Shown: positions 14,501-26,413 of the stretch, piece by piece
Layout: every line of letters starts with the position of its first letter
How positions within the stretch are numbered: the stretch's first letter is position 1
Source: Homarus americanus
Lineage: Eukaryota; Arthropoda; Malacostraca; Decapoda; Nephropidae
DNA: 64,000 bases
Assembly (NCBI RefSeq): GCF_018991925.1
Contig: NW_024742338.1
Coordinates: 2,708,495-2,772,494 of the forward strand
Reading direction: 5' to 3'
Made by a program: the position numbers and the translations under genes
The notes under the pieces: generated by a model
The model's input: the letters and a program-made list of their open reading frames with translations, nothing else
Databases searched by the model: none
Told to the model about the DNA's origin: nothing

Positions 14501-15444
14501 TGTACAGTACTATTTTATTTAGTTACTTGTATTTATTAATTAATTTACAGGTACCCATATGGCAGTGTGGCATCTTGGCTCTGCTGATGGCATGGGTCCA
14601 ACTCATCCAGATAATCAATAAGCTGCCCCAGTTGTCCATCTTCACTATCAGCACCTGGGACTTTATCAAATGTTATTTAAAAGGGTTGATGTACATTGGT
14701 ATGGTAATAATCCTTTTTGCCTTTATCTTCTTTATGCTCCTCCGTGATCAGCTGGCCTTCAAGACGGTGCCACAGTCAATAATTAAGACTGTAGTATGGA
14801 TGTTGGGCGACTTAAACTACGATGAGACGTTTGTGGGAGAAAACAAACTATCTTATCCAGTCCTTGTGAATGTTCTCTTCCTCATATTTATGTGCACAGT
14901 TTGGGTGTTTATCGTTACATTAATCAAAACCCCGTCATCAGATGAGAGAGAAGTTGCATTATACAGGAAGGCAGGGCGAGCAAATCTTATTTTAAATCTT
15001 GATGTGTTATTCCCATCTTTAAGAAGAAAATATGCTATAGGCAAGTACAATAACATGTATAAGAGGCCATGGCTAGTAAAAAAAATACAAAATTTCCAGA
15101 GACCTTCATCATGGATGTCACGAACTTTGGCACTATCATTTAACATGGTAGCATTAATGGATCTTGATGAGCTCAAAAAAGATGATAATAACGACCAGGT
15201 TCTATCAAAGTTTGAGGAATTTTTTCAACTTTTCAAAAAAAAAGTTGATGGAACTGCAAATCTTTCTCTGCCAGACCCACAGCAAGATCATTTAGAGGCA
15301 CAGACAAGGAAGTTGGACCAGCTGTTGACTCTCTTTAATCAGTTGAATGATAACTACCAAAAGCAAAATGAACAAATGATAGAATTGAAGCAGCAATTAG
15401 ATAATATGAAACAGAAGTCAAGACACAGTGTACACATTCCCTGA
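3457..15444 (+). CDS. TRPA: TRPA-type ankyrin-repeat cation channel (5' partial, 6 exons)
   Basis: Exons: 3457-5070, 5224-5438, 6680-6962, 7917-8136, 9921-10037, 14551-15444. Each has GT-AG borders and phases match at all five junctions (2,1,2,0,0), giving about 1113 aa. Residues ~1-520 hold about 14 ankyrin repeats (GDAPLHIAAREG, SMTPLHYAAYQG, GNTPLHMVARSG, NETPLHVVARGG). Exon 2 is the pre-S1 linker (NFRELIKLYPFLAQVVMDHC, YDFRLLE). S1 lies in exon 3, S2 in exon 4, S3 in exon 5, and S4-S6 in exon 6. The pore reads MLGDLNYDETF, close to the MLGDINYRESF of human TRPA1. The tail (KLDQLLTLFNQLNDNYQKQ) is a likely coiled coil. TRPA channels sense heat, irritants or mechanical stimuli at the plasma membrane. 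There is no Met at the exon 1 start, so at least one upstream exon is missing. Assignment to TRPA1 versus painless, pyrexia or waterwitch type is open. Confidence 0.93.
5504..5543. repeat. (AC)n microsatellite in TRPA intron
   Basis: About 20 AC dinucleotides between TRPA exons 2 and 3. Confidence 0.95.
5636..5960 (-). mobile_element. Two tandem family A LINE 3' ends
   Basis: On the minus strand a longer copy (about 5704-5960) encodes NFFRVRVVNSWNNLPESVV and ends in the family tail. A second, shorter 3' end in the same orientation sits at about 5636-5690. Both are in TRPA intron 2, antisense to the gene. Confidence 0.8.
8165..8987. mobile_element. Tigger-like element in TRPA intron 4
   Basis: Left CAGTAGACCCTCGCCAACAG and right (reverse complement) CAGTAGTCCCTCACCAAG, each bordered by TA. 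The interior has no intact transposase. It starts 28 bp after the exon 4 donor at 8137, so readthrough of that exon runs into the element. Confidence 0.75.
9130..9292 (+). mobile_element. Old family A LINE 3' fragment
   Basis: A diverged copy of the tail: CTTGATCAACACTG, CAGTACTTGCCATCAGTGTG and a GATAAAGTAAAAGTAAAG end. It is in the sense direction in TRPA intron 4. Confidence 0.6.
11178..11945 (-). mobile_element. Family A LINE, longest antisense copy
   Basis: The minus strand encodes the C-terminal RT region: LLGLIRRSLRYLDGLSLV, LEYCHPVWSPRYARDCQL, VENVQRRATRLVPALRHL, ARGDLVEVYKHLRGHYS and VVNSWNNLPESVV, then the 3' tail. Further 5', degenerate sequence (FNFTKCKRIII, ECENDLGVYVENELKF) continues the RT with stops. 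The organisation is like CR1/Jockey-clade LINEs. A 169-codon stretch is uninterrupted, so this copy is fairly young. It lies in TRPA intron 5. Confidence 0.85.
11950..12715 (+). mobile_element. Non-LTR retrotransposon RT fragment (family B, copy 1)
   Basis: A broken RT C-terminus: KLADETKIFGKVANQD (a degenerate ADDTK motif), LMLFNIIKCKTLHIG, VLIDHWLKAVQQVRTAVNRAN, LRLTTLQTRHNGTDLTE and FCRKNIRKYSTADLWNGL. Several frameshifts and stops. It abuts the family A copy tail to tail. A related copy is at 37.4-38.2 kb. Confidence 0.75.
12720..14550. other. TRPA intron 5, remaining part
   Basis: No exon or well-defined repeat is recognised. TGGCGACCGAGAAGC at about 12918 resembles a retrotransposon primer-binding site, but no flanking LTR could be delimited. 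Confidence 0.4.
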
Positions 15445-16505
15445 TCAGAAGGATAAGTACCTTATTCTTAACAATGTTTTGTATGTACTGTAGCTCGAGA
15501 GATGCTTGGAAATACACCTGTACTATGTACTTTAAAAATTTGGGTCTATGGTTATCTAACCTCTGCCCATATTTATTTTGTGAATTGGTTTAAGTGAGTA
15601 TACTAAACAGAGGATCAGAATGAAAATCATTTTATTACTGATGGGATGAAATGATTGACCTTAGGGCAGACCCCACCAGTACTTGAAGGGCAGTAAGATG
15701 TGTTGTTCATGCAGAGAATGTTTACATGGTAGCAATAAGTAAGCATTTATCTCACCATATGAATCCAACTTCATATTACAATTTACTTGTGGCATCACAA
15801 ACTAATGAGGTTCAGAGCAGGAGTCTTAATACATAAATTTAACTAAATAGTAAATCTTGCTCTCAAAATAGAATCACACATCCATGCTGAGGTCAGTTCC
15901 TGGCTGTATGGGAACCCTACACATGGGAGGGAATCAATGTCATTTCTTTGTCCCTTTGGATGTACAGTAAATTGTCACAATTAAGACTTCCTTTTCTGGC
16001 CTGCGAGTCCCCATGAGAGACCTAACTTAAGTTTAGGAAGGTCAGTGTCAGCTAAAACTCATGTAAGGCATCATAGATAAGAAACACACTGTACCCTCAG
16101 AGTACAGTACCTCGATAACAGAATAGAGCTGACTCAGTACATCCAGCTCATCAAAGACTTTTATGGAGAAGTTAGTATTGAGTTAACGGTAAGTAAGGGT
16201 GAGTCTGCAGGTTCTCTTACTGCAAGATCCCAAACCAGAGCAATAATTTAATTAGAAATGGTGAATTTAAATGGAGGTAAAGTCACATTATATACTATAT
16301 TAGTATGAAGACATGCCAATAAGTGAATGAACTTATGATACATATGTTTTTTTCCTGCTTATACAGTAATAACATGACAGTAATCAAGTCATAATGGTTA
16401 AAAATGTCTTCATGTAACCAGCTTACTGACACATTCTTTACTATTATAAGCACTGTACATAAGACAATAAAGAAATTTTTATTACATACTGTGCTGTTTC
16501 CTCAT
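15445..16505. other. TRPA 3' flank / possible 3'UTR
   Basis: AT-rich sequence after the TGA stop. The first clean AATAAA is at 16466-16471, about 1 kb downstream. That makes it a possible but unproven polyadenylation signal. No other gene is seen. Confidence 0.35.
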
Positions 16506-16507
16506 AC

Positions 16508-16955
16508 ATTACCTTCTTTTTCTTTTATCCTCTTCACCACTGATCGGCTCGCTCGCCGCCCGGGCGATCGGTCACGTTTCTGTTACGCACTGTTGGCAAG
16601 TACTGGGCATGCACCGGCTCCTGAATGTACCTGAACCTGCTCCAGTGTTGGTCAAGTTTTGTCTTGAAAGAGCTCAAACTCGGTGCCGTCACAACACTTT
16701 CTGGTAGATTGTTCCAAGAGTTCACAACTCTCACTCCGAAAAAGTTTGCCCTCACAGTTTTCTGGGCCTGCGACTTCTTCAATCTTGAGCTGTGACCCCT
16801 TGTGGGGCGAGCGTCCGCCAGCTCATGAGAATCTGGTAAATATATCCACAACCAAATTGAGGTGTATAAGCATCTCAAGGGGCACTATTCAGTCGAGTGT
16901 CCTTACCTGGAGCTGGCGGACGCTCGTCCCACAAGGGGTCACAGCTCTGACCTTC
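16508..16955. mobile_element. Family A LINE fragments in inverted orientation
   Basis: Positions 16508-16800 are a minus-strand 3' end (VRVVNSWNNLPESVVTAPS and tail). Positions 16855-16950 are a plus-strand fragment (VYKHLKGHYSVECPYLELAD). The GAGCTGGCGGACGCTCG segment occurs in both orientations, at about 16800-16830 and 16910-16940, making a local inverted repeat. Confidence 0.75.
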
Positions 16956-17157
16956 ATTTTTGGCGGAAATTGCTAGTTTTTGCCCCCCCCCCCACTAAGC
17001 CTCCTGAAGAAATAATAGGGAGTAAGTCTGGGAAATCAGGGTTCTTAGGTGGGAAAGAAAACGAAAACGAGTTATCTGACCTCACAAAAAAATAACGTAA
17101 CTGACCTAACTCCTAGCCAGGGGCTCTGCCCCCGGACGGCCTAGCTTAAACTAACCA

Positions 17158-17680
17158 AAATGTTTCAGTAGTTAAAAACTTTGGGGCGCGCCATGTCCGA
17201 AAGTACTATACCTTAGAAGTGGAAGGACCAGGGATATACGTAAGAATTGGATAGAATGATCATCTTCCTCATAAAACTCGGCAATGAACTTAAAATAGTC
17301 GTAGGAGCAAAAACAACAACCTACCTCCACCACCGCCACTGTGAAACTGGTCAATGAATTTAAAATCGTACCCAGGCTGCTTCCTTCGAAAAAATTAAAT
17401 GTGATTGGTCGAAAAAAATTCGCGTGATGATATCGATACCTCATTGGTCACGACTGGATGACGTCAGTCAACATTACGCATGCGTGATGCACCGATAACA
17501 TCATCTCACAGACGAAGACTGAAAACTACTTAAAATCAATTGTGTCGCTATTATCCATATCTGCCAGGTATACTGTTTATGGGGTTCAAAATGCTCAGAA
17601 CAGGGAGATCTAAATGCTTCAGTAGTTTATAACTTTTGGGGACGCTATGTCCGAAAGTTCTATCGCTAAAGTGTAGTGAA
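17158..17680. repeat. Direct repeat pair ~65 bp, 450 bp apart
   Basis: 17158-17225 and 17611-17680 share the order TTCAGTAGTT, ACTTT(T)GGGG, ATGTCCGAAAGT and a CTAT-AAGTG end, with scattered mismatches. The spacer contains a (Lys, Asn-rich) AT stretch and no recognisable gene. This may be part of a larger decayed element with the inverted-repeat unit that follows. Confidence 0.55.
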
Positions 17681-17731
17681 TTTCCGGTTTTTTTTTCCAC
17701 GGGGATCAACCCACCCAGGCCCAGGCATAGG

Positions 17732-18585
17732 CAAGGTAGGTAGATAACAGGTAGCCTCACTCCCATAAGATCTACGTAAATAAAAATTTCATTTTTACTT
17801 ACGTATTTTTGAAGGCTTATGATGGTATTAAAAGTTGTACAATAAATGTATGGAATGGAGATTTTTGTTTTATTTTAATTGGAGCCACTGATTAAATATA
17901 TAAAATAAATATAAATATCTTACTTGCGACCGCTGGATTTCATCCAACGTCGCTGATTGGCTAGCGATGACATTACTTATTAAGCTCCGCCCACTTAGTT
18001 ACATCAAACAGTAGCAGATAATAATACAGTACCTCAATACTACAATAATAATACAGTACCTCAATACTACAATAATAATACACTACCTCAATACTACAAT
18101 AATAATACACTACCTCAATACTACAATAATAATACAGTACCTCAATACTACAATAATAATACAGTACCTCAATACTACAATAATAATACACTACCTCAAT
18201 ACTACAATAATAATACACTACCTCAATACTACAATAATAATACAGTACCTCAATACTACAATAATAATACAGTACCTCAATACCACAATAATAATACAGT
18301 ACCTCAATACTACAATAATAATACAGTACCTCAATACTACAATAATAATACACTACCTCAATACTACAATAATAATACAGTACCTCAATACTACAATAAT
18401 AATACAGTACCTCAATACCACAATAATAATACACTACCTCAATACTACAATAATAATACACTACCTCAATACTACAAACGAGTGAAGTGGCAAAAGGGGC
18501 GTGGCTTAGCGATCTCGAGAGCAGAGTTGCCAATTAGTGAATTCCTATGGGCCTGAGTGAGGCTACCTGTTATCTACCTACCTTG
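17732..18585. mobile_element. Inverted-repeat element enclosing a satellite
   Basis: 17732-17770 (CAAGGTAGGTAGATAACAGG...) is the near-perfect reverse complement of 18545-18584 (...CCTGTTATCTACCTACCTTG). Further matching is seen just inside (AAGCTCCGCCCAC at ~17980 against GGGGCGTGGCTTA at ~18497). No transposase is present. It looks like a non-autonomous element whose centre is a 27-bp array. Confidence 0.55.
18015..18478. repeat. 27-bp tandem array
   Basis: About 17 copies of ACAGTACCTCAATACTACAA plus TAATAAT. Two variants alternate irregularly (ACAGTACC or ACACTACC). Because 27 is divisible by 3, the minus strand reads as an open CSIEVLYYY repeat; I do not regard this as a gene. Confidence 0.95.
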
Positions 18586-18623
18586 GGCACAGGTCACTGA
18601 CCCATATCGGGGCCTGGGGGCGA

Positions 18624-18625
<2 letters not shown>

Positions 18626-18699
<74 letters not shown>
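18626..18699. repeat. (ATA)n microsatellite
   Basis: About 24 AAT/ATA trinucleotides, responsible for the poly-Leu and poly-Ile frames on the minus strand. Confidence 0.97.
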
Positions 18700-18700
<1 letters not shown>

Positions 18701-19149
18701 CAAAAATGAAAAAAAAAGATAAAAAGTGAGAAACAATATACAGTATGTATGTTGTGTTGTCAAAGTAAGAGAAACAATTGAGACCCTGCAATTGTGTGTA
18801 AATGAGGCAGAAGGTCAGATCAGCAGCCTGGGACTTGGTCACAATTTTCGTGATGCCATATGGCAGCAGGGTCTACCATAGGCAACACATTATGCTTCCA
18901 CTATCTTCACAATATCTGTTTGGTCGCTGCCTACTACCTACTATGCCACCCGAGTCGCCTAAACTGACTCCATATGCTGTACTATGAATTAATAATAGTT
19001 TATTATATAAACTCATATCAACATGACAATTAAAACATTAAGTTATCAATGTTTAGTAAATATGTGGGTTGTTTAAGGTTCAGTCTGTTAGTGTTGCGCT
19101 ACTGTATTCAACACCAGCTTTAGGATTGTTGAACCCTGGCATACTCAAT

Positions 19150-19155
19150 TTTATT
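19150..19155 (-). promoter_or_regulatory. Candidate poly(A) signal of the sulfotransferase
   Basis: AATAAA on the minus strand about 20 bp past the stop codon. This would imply a very short 3'UTR. Confidence 0.45.
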
Positions 19156-19174
19156 TAAGGTATTCCAGGTTGTA

Positions 19175-22100
19175 TTATTCATATTTGAATTTGATGTCCA
19201 TTCCTTGTGACTTTTCTTTAATCCATGCGTCCATGCGTTTATTTTGGTCACTGGTAAAGGCGTTCTTCCAGTCTCCTGCTACACCCCTGCGGAAATGGCT
19301 TCCCGGGCCTTTGTTGGCTTTGGCTAGTTCCAAGTTATTTGTGGCCTTCATATTGTCGAAGCTGGTGCGTTCCATCACCCTGTAACAAAACATGCCCGAG
19401 GGTGAGAGGATTCCTAAAATTTCCACCTGTCTCATAGTGTTATGTTACATCAGAGAAGCAGAAGAGTGTCTTGTAGTGAATGAATATTTTAGTAATACAG
19501 TACTCACGTCTTCAGCTTCTGCTCGCTAAGGTCCAGCTTGAGGAAGTCATTCAGTTTCCTCAATTGTCCCAGTAAGTCATCCTTCATGTCTTCGTAGAAC
19601 ATAAAGTGGAGGTTGTGATGATCCTTGAGGCGCCACGCCTGTGAAATGTGCTCCCAGTAGCCGCCATCTTCCAGGAGAAATCGTGCGCAGTCTTCCAGAT
19701 TACCCTCATAGCTCTTCTTGTTGGTAAAGAAGTGGTATATAGAAACACACACGTCTTTTGGGTTGCGGGCCACATATACTACCTGTAAGAAGAGGACTTA
19801 TGTCACCAAACATGATATGCTACAACTGCTAGAATTGTTATTATTGGACAGTGATTACGTAAGATCCTCAAGATCGTCTTAGCGATGTGAAAGTGTAAAT
19901 CGATGTCGGATTTTTAATGCTAGACGCGATTGTATTTTTTAAAACTCAATCTCCACTGACATGGAGGTACAGCCTACAACCACAAAATCATTGTCATGTG
20001 AAAAAGCTTTTATTTTATTTTGTTACGGAGTTGTGGTCACGGCTGTGATAAAGGCCAACCAGGGAGTGTAGTACTGTGCCTTTAGTTAAATCAGTTCATA
20101 GTGTCATCAGTGACCGCGGAAGAGGTTGTAAATAACTTAAAGTGGATACAAATTGACAAGCAAGCTGGTAAGGCACCACTGCCAGCAGAGACCAAGTCGT
20201 GTTATAGGTGCCTCACAGACTTTAAATTTGATTTTGTTTGTGTGCTTTCTCATGGACTGAAACTGTGCCCACAATGCAACATTCACAGGGAGATACAGTG
20301 TACACAGTGATAGCACAAAGAGATATAGTCGTCGATGAGAACGGTAAAAGAAAGTATAAGGAAATAATAGTTAAAATAAAAAATAAATATATAAAATCAA
20401 CAAGCTTGGCTATCCTAAAGGTCATCCTATTACCGCCCCAAAGAAAGTTTTATTTTATTTTCCTGTGTTTCTAAAGGACTGATTGGGTGTATAAAATCCG
20501 TTATTCATAGCAAAATGCAGTGTACATAGAGATAGCACGTAAATACTGACAAACGCCGAAGTGAACTGAAAAAAAGAAGGAAAACAAAAGACAACTCTAA
20601 AGGCAACAGGGGAGGTTAAAACCAGCAGAGGGCAGCTAAGTGCTGTTATTTTTCTTTATTTTTACATAGGTGTAGATTTCTACACAGTCTGTACCCCTCC
20701 CCCCCAACAACAATCATGAGTATGATATGTGATTACTGCGGGGGGATGACGGATATGGGTGATACAGGCCTGACCCTTGCAACGTTTAGGACGATGCAAG
20801 CTGCCGTAAAGCATGAAGGCTGTTGCTGGTATTGCTCTGACTGCGTAGTCAAGGTGAAAGAGGCGATTGCAAGCCATAGGAGAACGAGTTGGGAAAGAAA
20901 TCCTTGCTAAGACTGAGGAAGTAGCCGATAGAATGGAGGTGGTTGCTAAGAGCCTTCAGTGGTGAGCATTCGCAGACACTAGTTTCAACGTTTTTACACC
21001 TTGCACCCCTGCTTGAATGTGATGCAAATAACGCAGTTGATGCTTTGAAGTCACCATTACAAGCATGTGGACTTAATTTGCATAACATGATTGGTATTGG
21101 AACCGACAAAGCGAGTGTGATGGTTGGCATTAACAATGGAGTTTACCAGAAATTGAAAGAAGAGGTTCCTTCCTTAGTACATATCCGATGCGATGCGTAT
21201 GTCATTCAGTCCAGTTAGCGGTGTCACATGCAAGTTCTGAAACCATGCCGAGGAACCTAGAATTTCTCGTTAGTGAAACCTGCAACTGGTTTGCGAGATC
21301 TTCCTCAAGGCAGCAAGCACAAAGTAACCTATTTAAACTCATAAATGATGGACATGGGCCACTCAAGGTTGTTCAAGCCTGCCAGACCCGTTGGTTTTCT
21401 ATTGCTTCTGCAGTGCAAAGATTAATGACTGTGATCCCACAAATTTATTGGACGATCTGACACTTCTCATTGAAACACTGGTGAATAGTGATACTACCTT
21501 CTCATTAACATCACAGAGATCCCTTCACCTGCAACTTGGAGAAGTATCTAGCACCAAAACTGTATCTTGGTTACGAAACTGTGAAAATTTCAGAATTGCC
21601 AGTGCATCTGTCTGTGGTGCGACAACAAAGCCTTCGGGAACGATGCTCTAAATTTTTGATAAGTCTCATCAAGCAACTTCGCCAGATAATGTATGAATAT
21701 TGAAAATAATGTCACTGTTAAGTGTCTCAAATGCTTTGCATGTAGTAAAAAACTCCATTGCCCTTCTTCTAGAATCTTTGAGTGTTAGTGCACAAGACTG
21801 ATATTAAATTGTAGAAAAAATTTCAACCAATTCGGGCAATTCCTTCTGGTGGTCACCCTCTTCTACACCTTTACCACAATTTTATTTGTATGTTAGGAGT
21901 ATCATTTTCCCGCAGTATCTACCTTCATTCTTTTCCATAACTTGATACCAGAATTACAGTATACCCACGTGTCCTTAACCTCGAGCCAACGCTACCAATG
22001 GTCAGAGGTGATGGAATAACTATATGGAGTAACATAATCATGCTTCAACTAATACCTATACTTAATGAAGAAAAAGAGAGAAGAAACAAGGTTGAAGAGT

Positions 22101-25100
22101 TTAAAAGTTAACAGCAGGGGGATAAATTAATGAGAAAATACACCAAAGAAATCCCTCCCTAGTAGCAGAACCCCTGTAAATAACAGTGGCAAGATACAAT
22201 TGTTCAACTTAGTGCATGTGTAAATCACCTCACCATTACCTGTGAACACTAGTTAGGTCAACAAGTGGTGTAAAAGTGAAAGTGGGTCCCATAGGTGTGA
22301 CTGCCCAGTAGGGAGATTGTTGATACAGCACCCTGTACACTAAGCCTTTGGTACACAAGGGTGCAGCATGATCAGTACTGCATTCGGCAGTATGAACTTC
22401 CCCAATTTATAAACTTAGGTACGGAGATCGAACAACCAACCCACGGAACAAGAGGTCAGCGCTATATCCACCCGACCGCTGCTCTCCCTACAGGTGGTAA
22501 AACAGCAGAAATTTCGGTAAATTTTCTCAGCCTCAAAGACATACCTTGCATGTGTTGAGAAGATGAGGACCTAAAAGGTCCAGTGCAAGATGCCAACCCA
22601 GGATCCTGCGGCCCTTGAAGGCGGCAGCCAACTGAACTTGCACACCATCCTCTACCCGAGCTCCAGGGCACACTTTGTTCAACATCTCCACGTCAGGGTG
22701 CCCAGGGTATAAATTCTGCCTCAATTCCTGAAACAACCACTTATACCTAAAAAAAATGTGCTTCCTCAGTGCTACAGTCAACAAATAAAAGTTGGATATT
22801 TTAAGGAGGTCCTGTTATTCCTTAGTTAGTGTAAAGTGATTTACCGTTAATGTTTGTTGTGAAAGCTGGGTAAGTTTAGTAGGCACCATTATTGTAATGG
22901 CCATCAGGTAGGGAGGTAGTATAGTGCTACTGCCATAGTCACAATGTAATGACCACGGTTGTACACGTCAGTTAACGTAAAATCAGACTATTCATATTAC
23001 GCTCAATAGCCCACAAAACATGGAGCTATGTCTTCTTTATTGAGTCCCCCCTCTGAGGCGACCGTTTTCTCATCGCTCCTAAGCGTGGGTGCCATCCATT
23101 TTCTCTGACTTCCTGAAACCAACATCTCTATAAAGTTAATTTGAATATGAGAGAGGACACCATTGTTTTGAGTCAACTTAGAGATGTCTGATTACAGTTA
23201 AAGCATACAAGATCCTTTGTGAGTGATGTTGAAAGCTTTAACTGTCTTTATTGTTAGTAACATTGGTTAAGTGAGTGTTGAGTCTGCCAGTACAAATGAC
23301 ATCCCATGATACTGTCCCTGGGGATAGCCATGAATTTCCAATTGATACTGAAGTTAGATTATTTTGATGCTCAAACATTAGAGAATCTGATGTTTGTAGT
23401 CTAGTTAGTGTCAGTTGTCTATTCAAGAAAGCCATTAATCTCCTGCAAGAACCTGTCAAACTTCTTATTTCCAAGATATACCTATACTTTTTTACTTTTA
23501 TCCTCTTCGCCACTGATCGGCTCGTTAGCCGCTTGGGCGATCGGTCACGTCTCTGATTACCCATAGAGGGTCCTTGTCTAGAAATTCGCTTATGTTGGGA
23601 GAACTAGTGATAACAGCGTGTGTAATTCCACTTTTTCCTGGCAAGCTCAATCTCTGATTAGCTTATATAAATAGACTTGAGAAATTCAGCTGACCCATGG
23701 CATTGATTTTTATAGTTAAATGTACAGCGACTGAGTTAAATGTAATTTTTGTCATTGCATGATTAGCCTTTCTGTCATGTGTTCTGCACAGTCCTGAGTT
23801 GCCAGTTAGCCGTATATAAGCTAGTGCACGGGAGGAGGGTCACATCTCTGACGCTTCTCCATCATTATCTCAGGTATGTGTACGATTCTCCGTCCGCCAT
23901 ATTAAGTCAGTCTAACTCAGTAAATTTTGTGAATATCAGTGTTCATGTTGTACCAGTGAAATTGTCCTTTACCAAGTGAAAGAATTAATGTAGCGTAAAT
24001 ATCGTCTGTCGTTGCTAGACGAAAGATTGTTTATGATTGAGTTATTATTCACATCTCTGACGCTTCTCCATCATTATCTCAGGCACTGTCTGTGTTGGCA
24101 CCACTACTGAGGTTCGGTAGTCACCTATGGGCAAGATGGTTCTTGAAGGATGTCTTTAATATGGCGAGATTAGAATCCGAAGATAAGATTACCCAAGGAT
24201 CGCCGTGCGGAGACAGTGCACCGAGTGTACTCGGCGCTCCTTGCTAGCGAGCTTCGGCTGTCTGTGGCGTAAACAACTCCCGCCACTAGGGGACGCAGTC
24301 TTATCCGTTCCATTGATCTGGGCTATATGTATTGAGCAATATTGGTGTCTATGATTGCGGATTAACTACCAGAAATATAGTTATCCCAAGTTAAGTATTG
24401 AACCCATGAATGTTGGTGTTACTAGTGGTTATGTTGTTATAGGAGTTGAGTCCACCAACCAGGTGTACTACCACTGAATGTTAGTAAAAGTGCCATGTTG
24501 TTCGTTCAGAACTAACAAGATGTGTTTGATAATATCTTAATTTTGGATCTTGTCGAGTGTGTTCTATAATCATCTATATAAGTAATAATTATAATGAGTA
24601 TGTAATGTTGTAGTCAAGAAATTAATATCTATTTTGCTATGTGTAAAGTAAGACCTAAGTGGTCCAGTCTGGTCTGAGTGTAATTAATTAACATCTTATT
24701 CACTTCATATATTAATAAATATTGGATAAGTAAACTGCAAGTATCACCACTCTATTTCTTCTACCCGTTGGTTCTCAGAAAATAACTAGTAACTCACGTG
24801 CCTAGAAACTCGCTAACACGCTACCTCACAGTTCACTAAGATATATTATATTCTAATAAAAGTCTGGGTGGTGGCAGGCTACCGTGGTAAGTATACTAAG
24901 TGTTATAATAAGAATGACATGGTTTAACGAGATTAATCCATGGTATACAATATAACTAAAGCATAATAATAAATTGAGAGAAAGAAAATATATAAAATCT
25001 AGAAAACACAATAATATATATGACAAGAAATAAAGTATAGAAAAGAATATTAACTTAGAAAATATAAACAAAGAAATATAAGATATATACTGATAGAAAG

Positions 25101-25671
25101 AGTGAGAAAACATTAATAGAAAATATAGATATGAAGGAAGTATATAAGTATTGAAGAATAGAGAATAAATATGAAGTAAAAAACGAGCCCCCTACAGTGG
25201 AACAGAGAAAAGAAATCAGAGTAAAATAGTATAGGAAAAGATCCCCTAAACTACGTGTCTGATAGACTGTGGTCAAGGAACTAGTGGACATGGTCTTGGA
25301 TATTTATTTACCTGTCAAGTACTTTTAATTTACTATGATTTTCCAGGTAGTAGCCACATGTATATTTCTTAAGTCAAACCAGTCGATGTTCTTTATGTCC
25401 TCCATCATCACTACTGTAATATTTTAACCTTGACCTGTTCCAGTTCTGTAATAGGTGACAGTTATATCAGAAGGACAGTGTCACTGTCTGGTGATGACTA
25501 GTGCCAATGGCGACTAAACCCTCCTTGTTAGTAGTTATGATGACATGCAAGGATTGTGGTGCTTGCTCATCGCTATAGTGAATGAGATTTTTAACATGAT
25601 TGTTACCGCCACAGTAAGATAAGCTAGAAGAGAGAGAGAAAGAGAGGGATAACCATAATAAGATAAACTAG

Positions 25672-25715
<44 letters not shown>

Positions 25716-26377
25716 GAGATAAGAGATATAGTGTTGATAACGAATTTGCTGACCAATCTTCTGAGGTGTTTCAATACGAAAACATATGGCCCTCGCCTCC
25801 GGGCTGAGATTGCCCTCGAGGGTAGTCTACTGATTTCTACAGGACAGACAACAGGTTGGTTCAGACCACTAGACCCTAAAACGTTTTGACTGTTAACGCT
25901 CATAGGAGCGTTATTGGTTTGTTGCTGGAGAAATAAACCCTCAACGTTGACGCGTACCATATAATTCGGTCAAAACCTGTTAAAGAACAATTCTCATATA
26001 ACAAATATTGTTATCTCAGGACACATAGTATGAATAATACAATCAATATACAGTACATAGCCTGTTAACATCTTAAATATAACTCGCATGTTATAACTCT
26101 TGATACAGGAGACAATTTGTATAATATGATCAAATTGCAGTACACAAATATACTGATTAAAGTTATCTAGAGTTTCTTAGCAGATTCTAATACTTCACGA
26201 TCACTCACGTTTTAGGGTCTAGTGGTCTGAACCAATGTGTTGTCTGTCCTGTAGAAATCAGTAGACTACCCTCGAGGGCAATCTCAGCCTGGAGGCGAGG
26301 GCCATATGTTTTCGTATTGAAACACCTCAGAAGATTGGTCAGCAAATTCGTTGTCAACACTATATCTCTTATCTCAC

Positions 26378-26413
<36 letters not shown>

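Noticed and set aside
17973..18533. 186-codon minus-strand frame with a 9-residue repeat
   Set aside because: The repeat unit is 27 bp, so frames stay open automatically. No start context, signal or splice logic supports a gene.
24853..25291. Overlapping minus-strand frames rich in Phe, Tyr and Leu
   Set aside because: They are an artefact of a purine-rich plus strand; no membrane-protein family is recognisable.
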